NCBI GenBank assembly: GCA_900465675.1
Contig: UBJR01000018.1
Coordinates: 41,084 to 105,083, forward strand
Direction: 5' to 3'
DNA: 64,000 nt
Source of the DNA: Hyphomicrobiales bacterium
Lineage (GTDB): Bacteria > Pseudomonadota > Alphaproteobacteria > Rhizobiales > Rhizobiaceae
The translations under genes and the position numbers were made by a program. This document shows positions 8,433 to 17,050 of this stretch, one piece after another (position 1 is the stretch's first letter; every line of letters begins with the position of its first letter). The notes under the pieces are model-generated. The model was not told the origin of the DNA, made no database searches, and was given only the letters and a program-made list of their open reading frames with translations.

Positions 8433-9197
8433 TTACAGCAAACTGCCTTGGCTCGGCTCGCTATCGACGTCAGCTACCGATGCTGCTCCTCGCCTAACCA
8501 TCTCGGTTTCGGCGGTAAATCGGACATCTCGATCACGATCCATCAAGAACTGCTCGACGACCTTAGAGTCTATCAAATCCCAAGACTTACCGCGGTCAGG
8601 TCCGGATGGCACCCGGGGCAGAAGTCCCGGCTCAGCACTCCACGCGAGCAGCCGTTCAATTGACGACACGTTGAGCATGTCGCGAAGATGGTGCGCGGTG
8701 ACGTAGGCGTCCGGCATAGCCCGATGAGCTGGAAGTCCTAGCTGGTGGATAAGGCCTTCAGGCATTCGCTGGTAGCGAAGCATCTGGTTCGAAAATCGTT
8801 GCAGATGCGGCCATAACCTCATCGCGCATTTCCACGTGCATATCCATTGCGCGCCGCCCGTCAGGCGTGGGGTGCAGTAACGCTGCTCGAAACTGGCGCG
8901 GTGGGCAGCCAACGCGACAACCGGTCGGGTGGGCTGAAGCACCGAAGCTGCGACTTCCTTCCATAGAGGCGCGCCCGCCACATCGCTATCACGGATATGG
9001 TGGACGGCCATCGTTTCGGCGGAAATCGGACGGCCTGGATTGACCAGGAGCGAACCGCGCTCGAGATCGAGCTGCCAGCGACCGTCGTCCGTTTGTATCA
9101 CATCCTGCCAGCCGATTTCGCACACGTCATGCGGACCGTTGCCACTAGTCTCGAGGTCGATCACGCGGACAATGGTCTGTTTTGATATCTGGGCCAT
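8433..9197 (-). CDS. DEDDh-type 3'-5' exonuclease (DnaQ/ExoX-like)
   Basis: From ATG 9197 the protein has 254 residues. The ExoI motif is VIDLETSGNG near residue 11, with both acidic residues present. The substrate loop AVHHIRDSDVAG and the ExoIII motif HRAMPDAYVTAHHL (His and Asp present) follow. The layout matches stand-alone proofreading-like exonucleases, sometimes called exonuclease X or RNase T-like, rather than a full polymerase III epsilon subunit. The C-terminal 80 residues contain a conserved-looking GKSWDLIDSKVVEQFL patch. It is monocistronic, and its substrate (DNA or RNA) cannot be told from sequence. Confidence 0.8.
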   Translation of the reverse strand: MAQISKQTIVRVIDLETSGNGPHDVCEIGWQDVIQTDDGRWQLDLERGSLLVNPGRPISAETMAVHHIRDSDVAGAPLWKEVAASVLQPTRPVVALAAHRASFEQRYCTPRLTGGAQWICTWKCAMRLWPHLQRFSNQMLRYQRMPEGLIHQLGLPAHRAMPDAYVTAHHLRDMLNVSSIERLLAWSAEPGLLPRVPSGPDRGKSWDLIDSKVVEQFLMDRDRDVRFTAETEMVRRGAASVADVDSEPSQGSLL

Positions 9198-9329
9198 CCG
9201 CCATCCGAAGCACCTGCCGATCATAGCTGTTCTCATCGCACTCGAACCCAATCTTCGAGCGCGGTCGCCGCGTTCCTGAATTGAATTAGGGCCAGGCACG
9301 GTTTCCTACAAGTTCGGCTGCTAACCAAT

Positions 9330-9780
9330 GTGGCCGCGCCAGGCATTGATGGCATCGCCGTCCTGTATGACTCGCCAGAAGTTGACGATGACTGACAAAT
9401 GGTTCGGGATATTACTTCAGAGACTGGATGAAGAAAGCATGTGGGACGACACGGCTTTTATTGTCACCACCGACCAATGGGCACGACCTCGGCGAGCGTG
9501 GCGGTTATGGCAAGCAGTTTCCGCACTTCGATAGCCACGCCAACATCCCGTTGATGGTCTGGCATCCCCATTTGAAATGCCATGAGGGCAGGATAGAAGC
9601 TTTAACGTCGACAGTCGATATCTTCGCTTCGGTCCTGGAGATGGGCGGCGTTACAGGACCAGCCAGGTCACACTTGCGATCATTTGTGCCGCTTCTTGGA
9701 GGCGACACTTCAAGCGCACGGGACGCTGTCATCTATGGCACATTCGGACAAGGGATTTGCTGCGGCGACGACCGCCGTCC
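9330..9780 (+). pseudogene. sulfatase/arylsulfatase C-terminal remnant
   Basis: One frame gives WFGILLQRLDEESMWDDTAF followed by IVTTD. The next frame continues NGHDLGERGGYGKQFPHFDS and HANIPLMVWHP. This is the conserved metal-site and substrate region of alkaline-phosphatase-fold sulfatases (TDHGxxLGE...GK...ESxxxPLIV). The first half, including the formylglycine Cys/Ser motif, is missing, and a frameshift lies at about 9468. The remnant ends near DAVIYGTFG at about 9750. Confidence 0.6.
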
Positions 9781-9784
9781 CTGC

Positions 9785-10130
9785 CCTTGCCACGGCGACC
9801 GATCCGATGGCTGGCATGGAACGCGACATCCGCGACGCTGCTGTGGCATCGGTCCGCGCAGCGTTTACGGGCGACCAGACCAAGGCCACGGAAGCTAGCA
9901 ATCCAGCCGCCGACGCGATCGCCAAGGCGCAGAACCACGAGCAGCATATAGAGGTGCTGTTTCCCAAGCAAAGCAGCAGGCTACCGAAGCTGCCCAAACG
10001 GTCACGACCGCAGTTTCGTCCGGTGCGGTCCTGGGGTTCATCGCCCTCGCAGTGCCGCGGCGGTTCGGTTGGCACCACCCACCTCACCCGCGACGACGAC
10101 ATATACGTCGCCCGTTGCTTGGTCGCAGCC
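9785..10130 (+). pseudogene. chemoreceptor-like remnant (sensor helices and TM segment)
   Basis: The stretch MERDIRDAAVASVRAAFTGD, followed in a shifted frame by ATEAAQTVTTAVSSGAVLGF and a hydrophobic run, resembles the ligand-binding four-helix bundle and second transmembrane segment of methyl-accepting chemotaxis proteins. No HAMP or signalling domain follows. It abuts the sulfatase remnant directly, so the segment is a patchwork of decayed genes. The assignment is tentative. Confidence 0.3.
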
Positions 10131-10140
10131 CAATTCGCCG

Positions 10141-11040
10141 CTATTTCCAGGACAAATGTTTCGCTTTAACCAACTGCGCTTTCAATTTTGCTGTCTCAAG
10201 CCCGAGTTGGATGAAGGATCGTGCATGCTTCGAAAGTGCTACATTGTCGTCCCAAAGATTTCTCCAGATTGCAGTCTTCAACGAGAGATCTCTATCCACG
10301 ATGCTGGTTGAAAAGGACTCGAACGTTACGTAGTCGTCCCAACCGATTGCCACGAGCGCATCGAAAATTGCCGGAAAATCGATGTTGCCTGTCCCAAGAT
10401 ACCCACGATGGCTTTCGCCAATGTGCATGTAGCCGATCTTGTCGGCTGCATTACGAATCGCGAGCCCAACGTCGGCTTCCTCAATGTTCATATGGAATGT
10501 GTCGAGATGCAGCAGAACATTCGACGCGCCGGTGTCAGCGATGTACGCCAATCCTTGCGCTGCGGTGTTTAGCATATTGCTTTCGAAGCGATTGACGATT
10601 TCCAGGTTCAACGTCACCCCCGACCGGCTGGCACGCTCGGCTACACGAGATAACGTCGTCACGCTTGTGTCCCAGCCCCGCTGTGTTAGCGCCTGTTCCT
10701 GTTTTCCATGAGCTGAGCTCAGAATCCCGGCGAGCTTGGATCCACCAAGTTCACTTACAAGTGCGACGGCGCGGTCAAGGATTGCTTCGCCGTTTGCGAC
10801 GACAGACGGCTCTTCGCTGGATATGTCGCCATCAAGTGGAAGCCCCATGCTGACAGCTACGTCAAGGTCTAGTTCTTTGATGCGAGAAGCCAGCCATTTG
10901 ACATCAACCTGCTCCGGGTCGAGATACGAGAACTCAACGAGCTTGAAACCCAATTCATGAGAGCGAACGAGCGTCTGCTCCAGCTCGTCTTTAGAGGACC
11001 CGGCACTCCAGACAAAAGAATGAACGCCTATTTTAGCCAT
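10141..11040 (-). CDS. ketose 3-epimerase family protein (D-tagatose/D-psicose epimerase-like)
   Basis: A TIM-barrel protein of 299 residues from ATG 11040 (AGGA about 10 bases upstream). The four metal and catalytic positions of this family are visible: EIVNRFE near residue 150, HLDTFHMNIEEA near 180, HIGESHRGYLGTG near 210 and FESFS near 245. These are the Glu-Asp-His-Glu ligands of the Mn/Co-dependent C3 epimerases. It is the last gene of the sugar operon, 78 bases past the binding-protein gene. A role in interconverting C3 epimers of the imported ketose, or of an intermediate, is inferred. A 2-keto-myo-inositol-type isomerase is less likely given the motifs. Confidence 0.82.
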   Translation of the reverse strand: MAKIGVHSFVWSAGSSKDELEQTLVRSHELGFKLVEFSYLDPEQVDVKWLASRIKELDLDVAVSMGLPLDGDISSEEPSVVANGEAILDRAVALVSELGGSKLAGILSSAHGKQEQALTQRGWDTSVTTLSRVAERASRSGVTLNLEIVNRFESNMLNTAAQGLAYIADTGASNVLLHLDTFHMNIEEADVGLAIRNAADKIGYMHIGESHRGYLGTGNIDFPAIFDALVAIGWDDYVTFESFSTSIVDRDLSLKTAIWRNLWDDNVALSKHARSFIQLGLETAKLKAQLVKAKHLSWK

Positions 11041-11117
11041 CGAAACAATTCCTGTTCGTTCATGAATTCGCGACGATCCGCCGATGTCGAGCATCGGCGG
11101 ATCGTCTGAGGGACGGG

Positions 11118-12056
11118 TTAGCGGGCTGCTGTCCAGCCCTTGTAGTCCTTGATGTTGTCAGCAGTGATGAGCTGCGGATCGAGAAGTACGGTGTCTTGGG
11201 CGGGCTTTTTGCCGTTCAGTACATCGACTGCCATCTTTAGCGAGTCACCGGCCATCGTATACGGATCCTGCGATGCAGATGCTTTGATCATCGAGTTACC
11301 GCTTGCGAGCGACTTCTCGATGTCAGGTGCGCCGTCCACGGCGGTGAAGAAGAATTCGTTGCGGTTCAGCTGCTTGGCTGCAAGCTCCGCACCGATAGCT
11401 GTCGGGTCGTTGATCGCAAAGACCGCGTCAATCTTGTCGAACCGGGTGAGGAGACCCTGCATGACCGCAAGACCGCCATCGCGTGAGCCCTGAGCGTTCT
11501 GATCGTCCGACAGAATTTTAATATCAGGGCTTTTTGCAAGCACGTTCTTGCAGCCCTGGACGCGATCGATGATCGACGAGGAGGCCGGACCATTAATGAT
11601 TACAACGTCACCCTTGCCCTTGAGCTGATCGACAATATAACCACAAGCCTCTTCACCGGCCTTGATATTGTTGGTCATGACCGTGACATCAGCGCCCGGC
11701 GCGGACACGTCGAAGGCGGCGACAATAACGCCGGCTGCCTGGGCCTTCTTGACAGCCGGGGCAATCGCCTTGGCGTCAACAGCGTTCAGCATGATGATGT
11801 CAACGCCGGCCGCAACGAAGCTGTCCATCTGCGAAACCTGTTTGTTGAGGTCATAGTCAGCGGAAACCGAGGTGACCTGAACATTTGGATTGATCTCCTT
11901 TGCGCGGTCTTCGATACCCTTGATCGTTGCCACGAAGAACGGATTGCCAAGCAGACCGACGGAGATGCCGATCTTTTGGAGATCCTTTGCCGATGCCGGC
12001 ATCGTAATCGCGGCCGCGATGGCAGTGCCCATGAGCAGTTTAGAGAACAAACGCAT
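11118..12056 (-). CDS. periplasmic sugar-binding protein of a ribose-type ABC transporter
   Basis: ATG 12056 follows a perfect GGAGGAAAG ribosome site and begins a 23-residue signal peptide ending ASAKD. The 312-residue protein has the type I periplasmic fold of RbsB (KIGISVGLLGNPFFVATIKG, then the hinge region IINGPASSSIIDR and AINDPTAIGAELA). It delivers a sugar or polyol to the permease encoded 65 bases upstream. The two FGGY kinases, the aldolase and the epimerase in the locus point to a ketose or polyol ligand. The specific ligand cannot be read from sequence. Confidence 0.9.
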   Translation of the reverse strand: MRLFSKLLMGTAIAAAITMPASAKDLQKIGISVGLLGNPFFVATIKGIEDRAKEINPNVQVTSVSADYDLNKQVSQMDSFVAAGVDIIMLNAVDAKAIAPAVKKAQAAGVIVAAFDVSAPGADVTVMTNNIKAGEEACGYIVDQLKGKGDVVIINGPASSSIIDRVQGCKNVLAKSPDIKILSDDQNAQGSRDGGLAVMQGLLTRFDKIDAVFAINDPTAIGAELAAKQLNRNEFFFTAVDGAPDIEKSLASGNSMIKASASQDPYTMAGDSLKMAVDVLNGKKPAQDTVLLDPQLITADNIKDYKGWTAAR

Positions 12057-12121
12057 ACTTTCCTCCATAATGGCGCTCCCTGCGCCCGTGATCCGGTAAC
12101 CCCGGTCCCTCAAGCCGCACG

Positions 12122-13105
12122 TCATGTGCGGCTAAGTCCTTTCAGCCTGTAGCGGTCAAGTGCCACGGCAACGATGATGACAAGTCCCTTGATGATGTAC
12201 TGCCAAATGTCCGAGACACCGACGAGGATGAGGCCGTTGGAGAGCACAGCGATGATCAGTGCTCCGATCAGCGTCCCCCAGATCGACCCGACACCGCCGA
12301 CAAAGCTGGTTCCGCCGAGGATGACCGCGGCGATGGCATCGAGCTCATAGGCTTGTCCGAGCTGCAGGCCATTTGCGGCATAGAGGCGTGCAGCCGACAT
12401 AACGCCGCCTACGCCCGACAGCAGGCCTGACATCGAATACACAAAAAGCAGAACTAGCGGAACTTTGATCCCGGTGAGCCGAGCAGCTTCGACATTGCCC
12501 CCCACGGCATAAATCCAGGTGCCAAGCACTGTCCGCTTGAGAATGAACCAGGAGATGACGATGGTTGCGAGGGCGATGATCGCCAGCCAGGGAATGCCGA
12601 GCAGCGAACCGTTACCGATGAAGTCGAACGGAAGATCGGCGTTGAACACGGTTGTGTCATTGCCGAGAAGGCGCGCAATGCCGCGCATGGCGGTCAGCGA
12701 CCCGAGCGTCACGATGAACGGTGGAAGCTTGAGAAACGAGATAATGACACCGTTGACGACGCCGCAGGCAAGTCCCACACCGATGGCGGCGGGAATGCCC
12801 AGCATACCGATATCGGGCCAAAGCGAAACGATGACGCCGACCATCGCCGACGCCGCCAGGATCGATCCGACGGACAAGTCGATGCCGCCAGTGAGGATGA
12901 CGAACGTCATACCGGCTGCAAGCACTGTATTGATCGAAGCTTGCTGCGTGACGATGGACAGGTTGTTGACGCTGAGAAACCGTCCGCTCAACAGATGAAA
13001 GCCGATCGCCAAGATCACGAGCACCGGCAGCATACCGAGCGCGGTCAATGTCGATCGAAACTTTGCCTTGTTCGCATTCGTCTGTTCAGTGGGTGTTGCG
13101 GTCAT
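12122..13105 (-). CDS. sugar ABC transporter permease (RbsC-like)
   Basis: A 327-residue integral membrane protein with 8-10 hydrophobic segments and the BPD_transp_2 signature (FVILTGGIDLSVGSILAASA near residue 70, and the coupling region AVGGNVEAARLTGIKV near 217). A short polar N-terminus precedes the first helix. It is the only permease in the operon, as expected for a homodimeric ribose-type channel. It lies 29 bases downstream of the ATPase gene. Confidence 0.92.
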   Translation of the reverse strand: MTATPTEQTNANKAKFRSTLTALGMLPVLVILAIGFHLLSGRFLSVNNLSIVTQQASINTVLAAGMTFVILTGGIDLSVGSILAASAMVGVIVSLWPDIGMLGIPAAIGVGLACGVVNGVIISFLKLPPFIVTLGSLTAMRGIARLLGNDTTVFNADLPFDFIGNGSLLGIPWLAIIALATIVISWFILKRTVLGTWIYAVGGNVEAARLTGIKVPLVLLFVYSMSGLLSGVGGVMSAARLYAANGLQLGQAYELDAIAAVILGGTSFVGGVGSIWGTLIGALIIAVLSNGLILVGVSDIWQYIIKGLVIIVAVALDRYRLKGLSRT

Positions 13106-13134
13106 ATTCTCATCCCGTCTTTTTGCTTTTGGTC

Positions 13135-14679
13135 TCAGGCAACTTTGGATACCGAACCGGTGGAGAAGGCCATGATAGCTTCCTGGCTGATTGGCTGGTC
13201 CCGCGTCGCCAAAACCTCTCCAGCGATGCGGCCCTCGCGCATAACGAGGACGCGGTCAGCAATGCCAAGGATTTCAGGCAAGTCGCTGGAGATCACGACG
13301 ATGGCGATCCCGGTCTGTGCCAGTTCGTCGATGATCCGGTAGATTTCGGATTTGGCACCGACGTCGACACCACGTGTAGGCTCGTCGAAAATAATGACCT
13401 TTGGTTTGGTTTCCAACAACCGCGCGATCAGCGCCTTTTGCTGATTGCCGCCGGAAAGCGCTCCGACGTTCACGCTTGCGCTCAGTGTGCGGATCGAAAG
13501 CGATTTTATTGCACGAGCAGCACGTTCCTTCGCAGCGGCAAAATTCAAGATGCCTCCGCGGCCAGCATCCTTGCCAATGACACCGATATTGATGTTTTCG
13601 GTTATCGTCATGTCAAGGAAAAGGCCGAGACCTTTCCGGTCTTCCGTCAGATAGACAATACCCGCATCCATTGCGTCCCGCGGACCGCCGATTGCGAGTT
13701 CAACACCTTCGAGCGTGACCGTGCCTGTCGCCTTGCGATCGGCTCCAAAGATGAGGCGTGCAAGCTCAGTGCGTCCCGAACCGACAAGGCCGGCGATGCC
13801 AAGCACTTCGCCTGCCTTCGCGTCGAATGAGCAATCATGCACGCGGCGGCCGTCGCCCAAGCCCTTAACCGACAGAATGGTCTTGGCGGCTTGCTGTGGA
13901 GCGCCGTGCTCCTTCTTGTAAAACGAGGATAGGTCCCGGCCCACCATCATGGAAACGAGCTTTTCAGCCGAGAGATTCTCGCGCTCTAGCGTTCCGACAT
14001 ACGCGCTGTCCCGCAGGACGCTGACGCGATCGGCGAGTGCGTAGATTTCTTCCATTCGATGGCTGATATAAATGATGGCGATGCCGCGTGCCTTCAGCCC
14101 GCCGATGACTTGGAATAGCCGCTCCGTTTCCCTCGAGGTTAGGGAAGTCGTCGGCTCGTCCATGACAATGATTTTGGCATTCGTCGTCAAAGCACGGGCA
14201 ATTTCCACCATCTGCCGCTCGCCAAGAGATAGCGTCGCGACGAGTTGAGACGGACCAAAGGAAATACCCAACTGCTTGAGGATCGGCGCAACCTTTGCGC
14301 GGGCGGCGGCCTTGTCGACAACGCCGTAGCGAGAGGGCTCGGCCCCAAGAAACATATTTTGGGCAACCGTAAGATTGGGTGCGAGCGAAAGCTCCTGGTA
14401 AATGACAGAGATACCGTTGGCCTTGGCCTTGATCGGATCGCCAGCAACGATGGGCTTACCGTCCACCAGAACCGCGCCGCCGGGGTCGGCCGTATACGCG
14501 CCGGAAAGCACTTTCATCAACGTCGACTTGCCGGCGCCGTTTTCCCCCATGAGAGCGTGAACCTCACCTGGATATACGGTGAGCGAAACATTCGTCAGCG
14601 CCTTCGTGCTTGCGAAGGTCTTGCTGATGTTCCTCATCTCCAGCACAGGCCCAAGAGTTTTGGTGTCGGTTGCGCTCAT
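13135..14679 (-). CDS. sugar ABC transporter ATPase with two nucleotide-binding domains (RbsA-like)
   Basis: ATG 14679 overlaps the stop of the upstream kinase gene (ATGA), giving a 514-residue protein. Domain 1 has Walker A GENGAGKST near residue 46, signature LSLGERQMVEIARAL and Walker B IIVMDEPTTSLT. Domain 2 has a degenerate Walker A (GLVGSGRTEL), signature LSGGNQQKALIARLL and IIFDEPTRGVDV. This asymmetry is typical of ribose and xylose importers. It energises uptake through the neighbouring permease. Confidence 0.93.
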   Translation of the reverse strand: MSATDTKTLGPVLEMRNISKTFASTKALTNVSLTVYPGEVHALMGENGAGKSTLMKVLSGAYTADPGGAVLVDGKPIVAGDPIKAKANGISVIYQELSLAPNLTVAQNMFLGAEPSRYGVVDKAAARAKVAPILKQLGISFGPSQLVATLSLGERQMVEIARALTTNAKIIVMDEPTTSLTSRETERLFQVIGGLKARGIAIIYISHRMEEIYALADRVSVLRDSAYVGTLERENLSAEKLVSMMVGRDLSSFYKKEHGAPQQAAKTILSVKGLGDGRRVHDCSFDAKAGEVLGIAGLVGSGRTELARLIFGADRKATGTVTLEGVELAIGGPRDAMDAGIVYLTEDRKGLGLFLDMTITENINIGVIGKDAGRGGILNFAAAKERAARAIKSLSIRTLSASVNVGALSGGNQQKALIARLLETKPKVIIFDEPTRGVDVGAKSEIYRIIDELAQTGIAIVVISSDLPEILGIADRVLVMREGRIAGEVLATRDQPISQEAIMAFSTGSVSKVA

Positions 14680-16085
14680 GCGTGAAGCTCCTTCTTGGGC
14701 GTCGCCATATCGGGTCCTTCGATTTCCACCAAAGCGCGCCACGTGTCGGCATAAGCCTCAAGCCCGAAAAGTTGCAGCGGTTCAGCCATCTTCGTCTTGT
14801 TTGCGAACGGCTTTTTACTCATCGTTTCGAAGACCAGTGCAGCCGCACCGAACGCGCTGCCTTCGGCAGTCGCGCTGGTGAAAATGGCTTGGGAAGGCCG
14901 CAGTTGCGCGAGAAGCCCGGCATACAGACCTGTTTTTACAAGGCCGCCGTCGATAACGATCGGGTTAGTCGACCGGATCAGATCGAGTGAGAAATTGGTC
15001 ATCAGTGCGACGTAGAGTAGCGCGGCGGCTGCACGTTCTTCACCGTCGATCTCAGGGCCGACAAATCGTCCCTCGCAACCTTGCATCGGGCCGCCAGGTG
15101 CAAACGATGGCAGTGCAAATACTCCCTTGGCGATAACCCGGGAGAGCGCATCGATACTCACGCTCCTGTTCCAACCTCCGCTTGCAAGATCAAACTCCCT
15201 GCCGCCCATGAACCTGATCGTTGGGGTAGGCTTGCCGTCTACAGTGACGTTGGCGAGCATGTCTCGATGTTCATCAAGCGCTTCTAGAGGACAAGCGGAA
15301 TTGAATATGACCACCCAGGTGCCGGTCGATACCAGCGTGAAATCATCGAAGCCGATAGAGCGGTAGTAATAAAGGGCGGAGTTGCTGTCGTGGACGCCAT
15401 TGTGGACCACTATTGAGCCGGCAGAGTCGCCTCTTTCAAGAGCGTCCCATTCGCCGAGCGCCGTCCCTGCCCGCTCGAAACTCGGCATTTTTTCTCGCCA
15501 GCCTCGACTATCGACCAGACTGCTGAAGTCGTCCTTCAGCGGTGCCCACAGGTGGGAATGGCATCCGACGTAGGAAACTTCGGAGACCATTTTGCTGGAA
15601 AACTTCCAGGACCAGAATTGCGGATAAGGCAGGATGGCTTCAACGCGCCGGAAGTCGTCCGGGTTCCTAGCCTCCAACCAAAGCATGTGTCGTCCGTAAT
15701 TGAACCCAAGGGGCAACCGAGGAGAGTAGGTTTCGTTAAATGGTGGGACTAGCATGTCAATGCGACCTGCAAGCGGCTGTGGAGGTTCTTGCTCATAGTC
15801 GAGGATCGGGTGAACGAGACGACCCTGTTCCACGAGTGCAAATGTGCACCCGTGGCCCGAGAACATGACGTGCCCGACGCCATGGTCTTCAATCGCCTTC
15901 GATAGCGTTATCTTCATCCAGCTGAAAAGAGCATCGTCATCGAGCACGCGAAGGCCTGCATGCTCGATCCAAAGGGGTTTTGTGCGATCTTCCGACAGCA
16001 CTGACCCATCCTCCCCGAAAATAAAGAGCTTGGAGTTCGTTTTGCCAAGATCGAATACCGCAACTGATCTCGAAGCCGTCATCAC
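14676..16085 (-). CDS. FGGY-family carbohydrate kinase (fuculokinase/rhamnulokinase-like)
   Basis: A 469-residue sugar kinase. The N-terminal phosphate-1 motif is VAVFDLGKTNSKLFIF, and later FGGY elements include VHNGVHDSNSALYYYRS and LVSTGTWVVIF, with the C-terminal IVIDGGLVKTGLYAGLLAQL. The LGKTNSK start and GTW motif are closer to L-fuculokinase and L-rhamnulokinase than to glycerol or xylulose kinases. It probably phosphorylates a ketose after epimerisation. It is coupled by ATGA overlaps to deoR upstream and to the ABC ATPase downstream. Its substrate may differ from that of the second kinase on the plus strand. Confidence 0.85.
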   Translation of the reverse strand: MMTASRSVAVFDLGKTNSKLFIFGEDGSVLSEDRTKPLWIEHAGLRVLDDDALFSWMKITLSKAIEDHGVGHVMFSGHGCTFALVEQGRLVHPILDYEQEPPQPLAGRIDMLVPPFNETYSPRLPLGFNYGRHMLWLEARNPDDFRRVEAILPYPQFWSWKFSSKMVSEVSYVGCHSHLWAPLKDDFSSLVDSRGWREKMPSFERAGTALGEWDALERGDSAGSIVVHNGVHDSNSALYYYRSIGFDDFTLVSTGTWVVIFNSACPLEALDEHRDMLANVTVDGKPTPTIRFMGGREFDLASGGWNRSVSIDALSRVIAKGVFALPSFAPGGPMQGCEGRFVGPEIDGEERAAAALLYVALMTNFSLDLIRSTNPIVIDGGLVKTGLYAGLLAQLRPSQAIFTSATAEGSAFGAAALVFETMSKKPFANKTKMAEPLQLFGLEAYADTWRALVEIEGPDMATPKKELHA

Positions 16086-16858
16086 TGTCCTCCGAGAGTG
16101 GCGATCATGATCGTGACGCCGGCATCTTCAAGCATCTTCGCTCCGGCGTCGGAAAGTCCATCATCGATAACGATCGTACCAATCCTTGAAAGGGGGAGGA
16201 CGATGTTGCGTGGCTGGATCGAAAGCTTCCTACTGTCGGCCAGAAGCACGATCTCGTCGGCGCAGCTGCTGAGCTCGCCGATGGCCTTGGTCAGGAGGGG
16301 ATGCGATTCCAGAAGACCTTCGCTGCCAATGCCTTGCGTACCGAGAAAGAACCGGGAGGCAAAGAAGTCAGGCGCTCCAGCCGACGCGTCATGGACAATG
16401 CCAGGTTCGCGGTACAGAACTCCGCCCGCCAGTGTCAGATTGCAGGTGCCGTGCTCGCCAAGGTAGGCCGCGAGCGGCATTGAATTGGTATAGAGCCGGA
16501 CATTTCGGCGCGCCAACTGCAAGCCGAGTTGATAGCAAGTCGATCCCGCATGGACGATGATCGAGTCGCCGTCACGAACGAGGCTCGCAGCCTTCTCCGC
16601 AATCGCCCGCTTGGCATCGACTGCGATGTCCCGGTTCTCATCGTAGGGCCGCGCCGACAACCGTGCCGAAGCTGACGATTCATTCGCCGATATCCCACCA
16701 TAAACTTTTCGAGCGACGCCGGTCTCATCCAGCTTGTCGATGTCACGGCGGATCGTCGCCGGAGAAACGCCAAGGCGCTCCTGCAAATCTCGGACAGACG
16801 CAAACGGCCTCTCGCGAAGTAGCTCCGTGATAAGACGATGTCGATCGGAATCGTTCAA
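16082..16858 (-). CDS. DeoR-family transcriptional regulator of the sugar locus
   Basis: TTG 16858 is chosen because GGAGG (16869-16865) lies 6 bases upstream; the earlier in-frame ATG at 16903 has no site. This gives 258 residues, the usual length. The N-terminal helix-turn-helix (LITELLRERPFASVRDLQER, then VSPATIRRDIDKLDETG) is followed by the ISOCOT sugar-phosphate sensor domain (DSIIVHAGSTCYQLGLQLA, and FLGTQGIGSEGLLESHPL). It is first in the minus-strand operon and faces the plus-strand operon. It probably represses both and responds to a phosphorylated intermediate. Confidence 0.9.
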   Translation of the reverse strand: MNDSDRHRLITELLRERPFASVRDLQERLGVSPATIRRDIDKLDETGVARKVYGGISANESSASARLSARPYDENRDIAVDAKRAIAEKAASLVRDGDSIIVHAGSTCYQLGLQLARRNVRLYTNSMPLAAYLGEHGTCNLTLAGGVLYREPGIVHDASAGAPDFFASRFFLGTQGIGSEGLLESHPLLTKAIGELSSCADEIVLLADSRKLSIQPRNIVLPLSRIGTIVIDDGLSDAGAKMLEDAGVTIMIATLGGQ

Positions 16859-17050
16859 TTCAATCCTCCGTGACGCTTCTCCCTCAGCGTCAATGAGGAA
16901 CAATAATCACAGCGTCGCTTACATCGCAATACCGAAGCTTACATTTCTTCACGGTTGACGACGTTCAATCATATAAATAGGATCACGAAAAAGTTTGCTC
17001 AAAAAAGCAGATGCCGGAGCGAGCATGTTTCAACTTGGGAGGAAAGAGAC
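16859..17050. promoter_or_regulatory. divergent regulatory region of the sugar locus
   Basis: For the plus operon, TTGACG (16955-16960) and TAGGAT (16978-16983) are 17 bases apart. GCTTACAT occurs twice as a direct repeat at 16917-16924 and 16937-16944, exactly 20 bases apart (about two helical turns), which suits a DeoR-type operator. The ribosome site GGAGG of the aldolase gene lies 8 bases before its GTG start. I could not fix the minus promoter. Confidence 0.5.
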
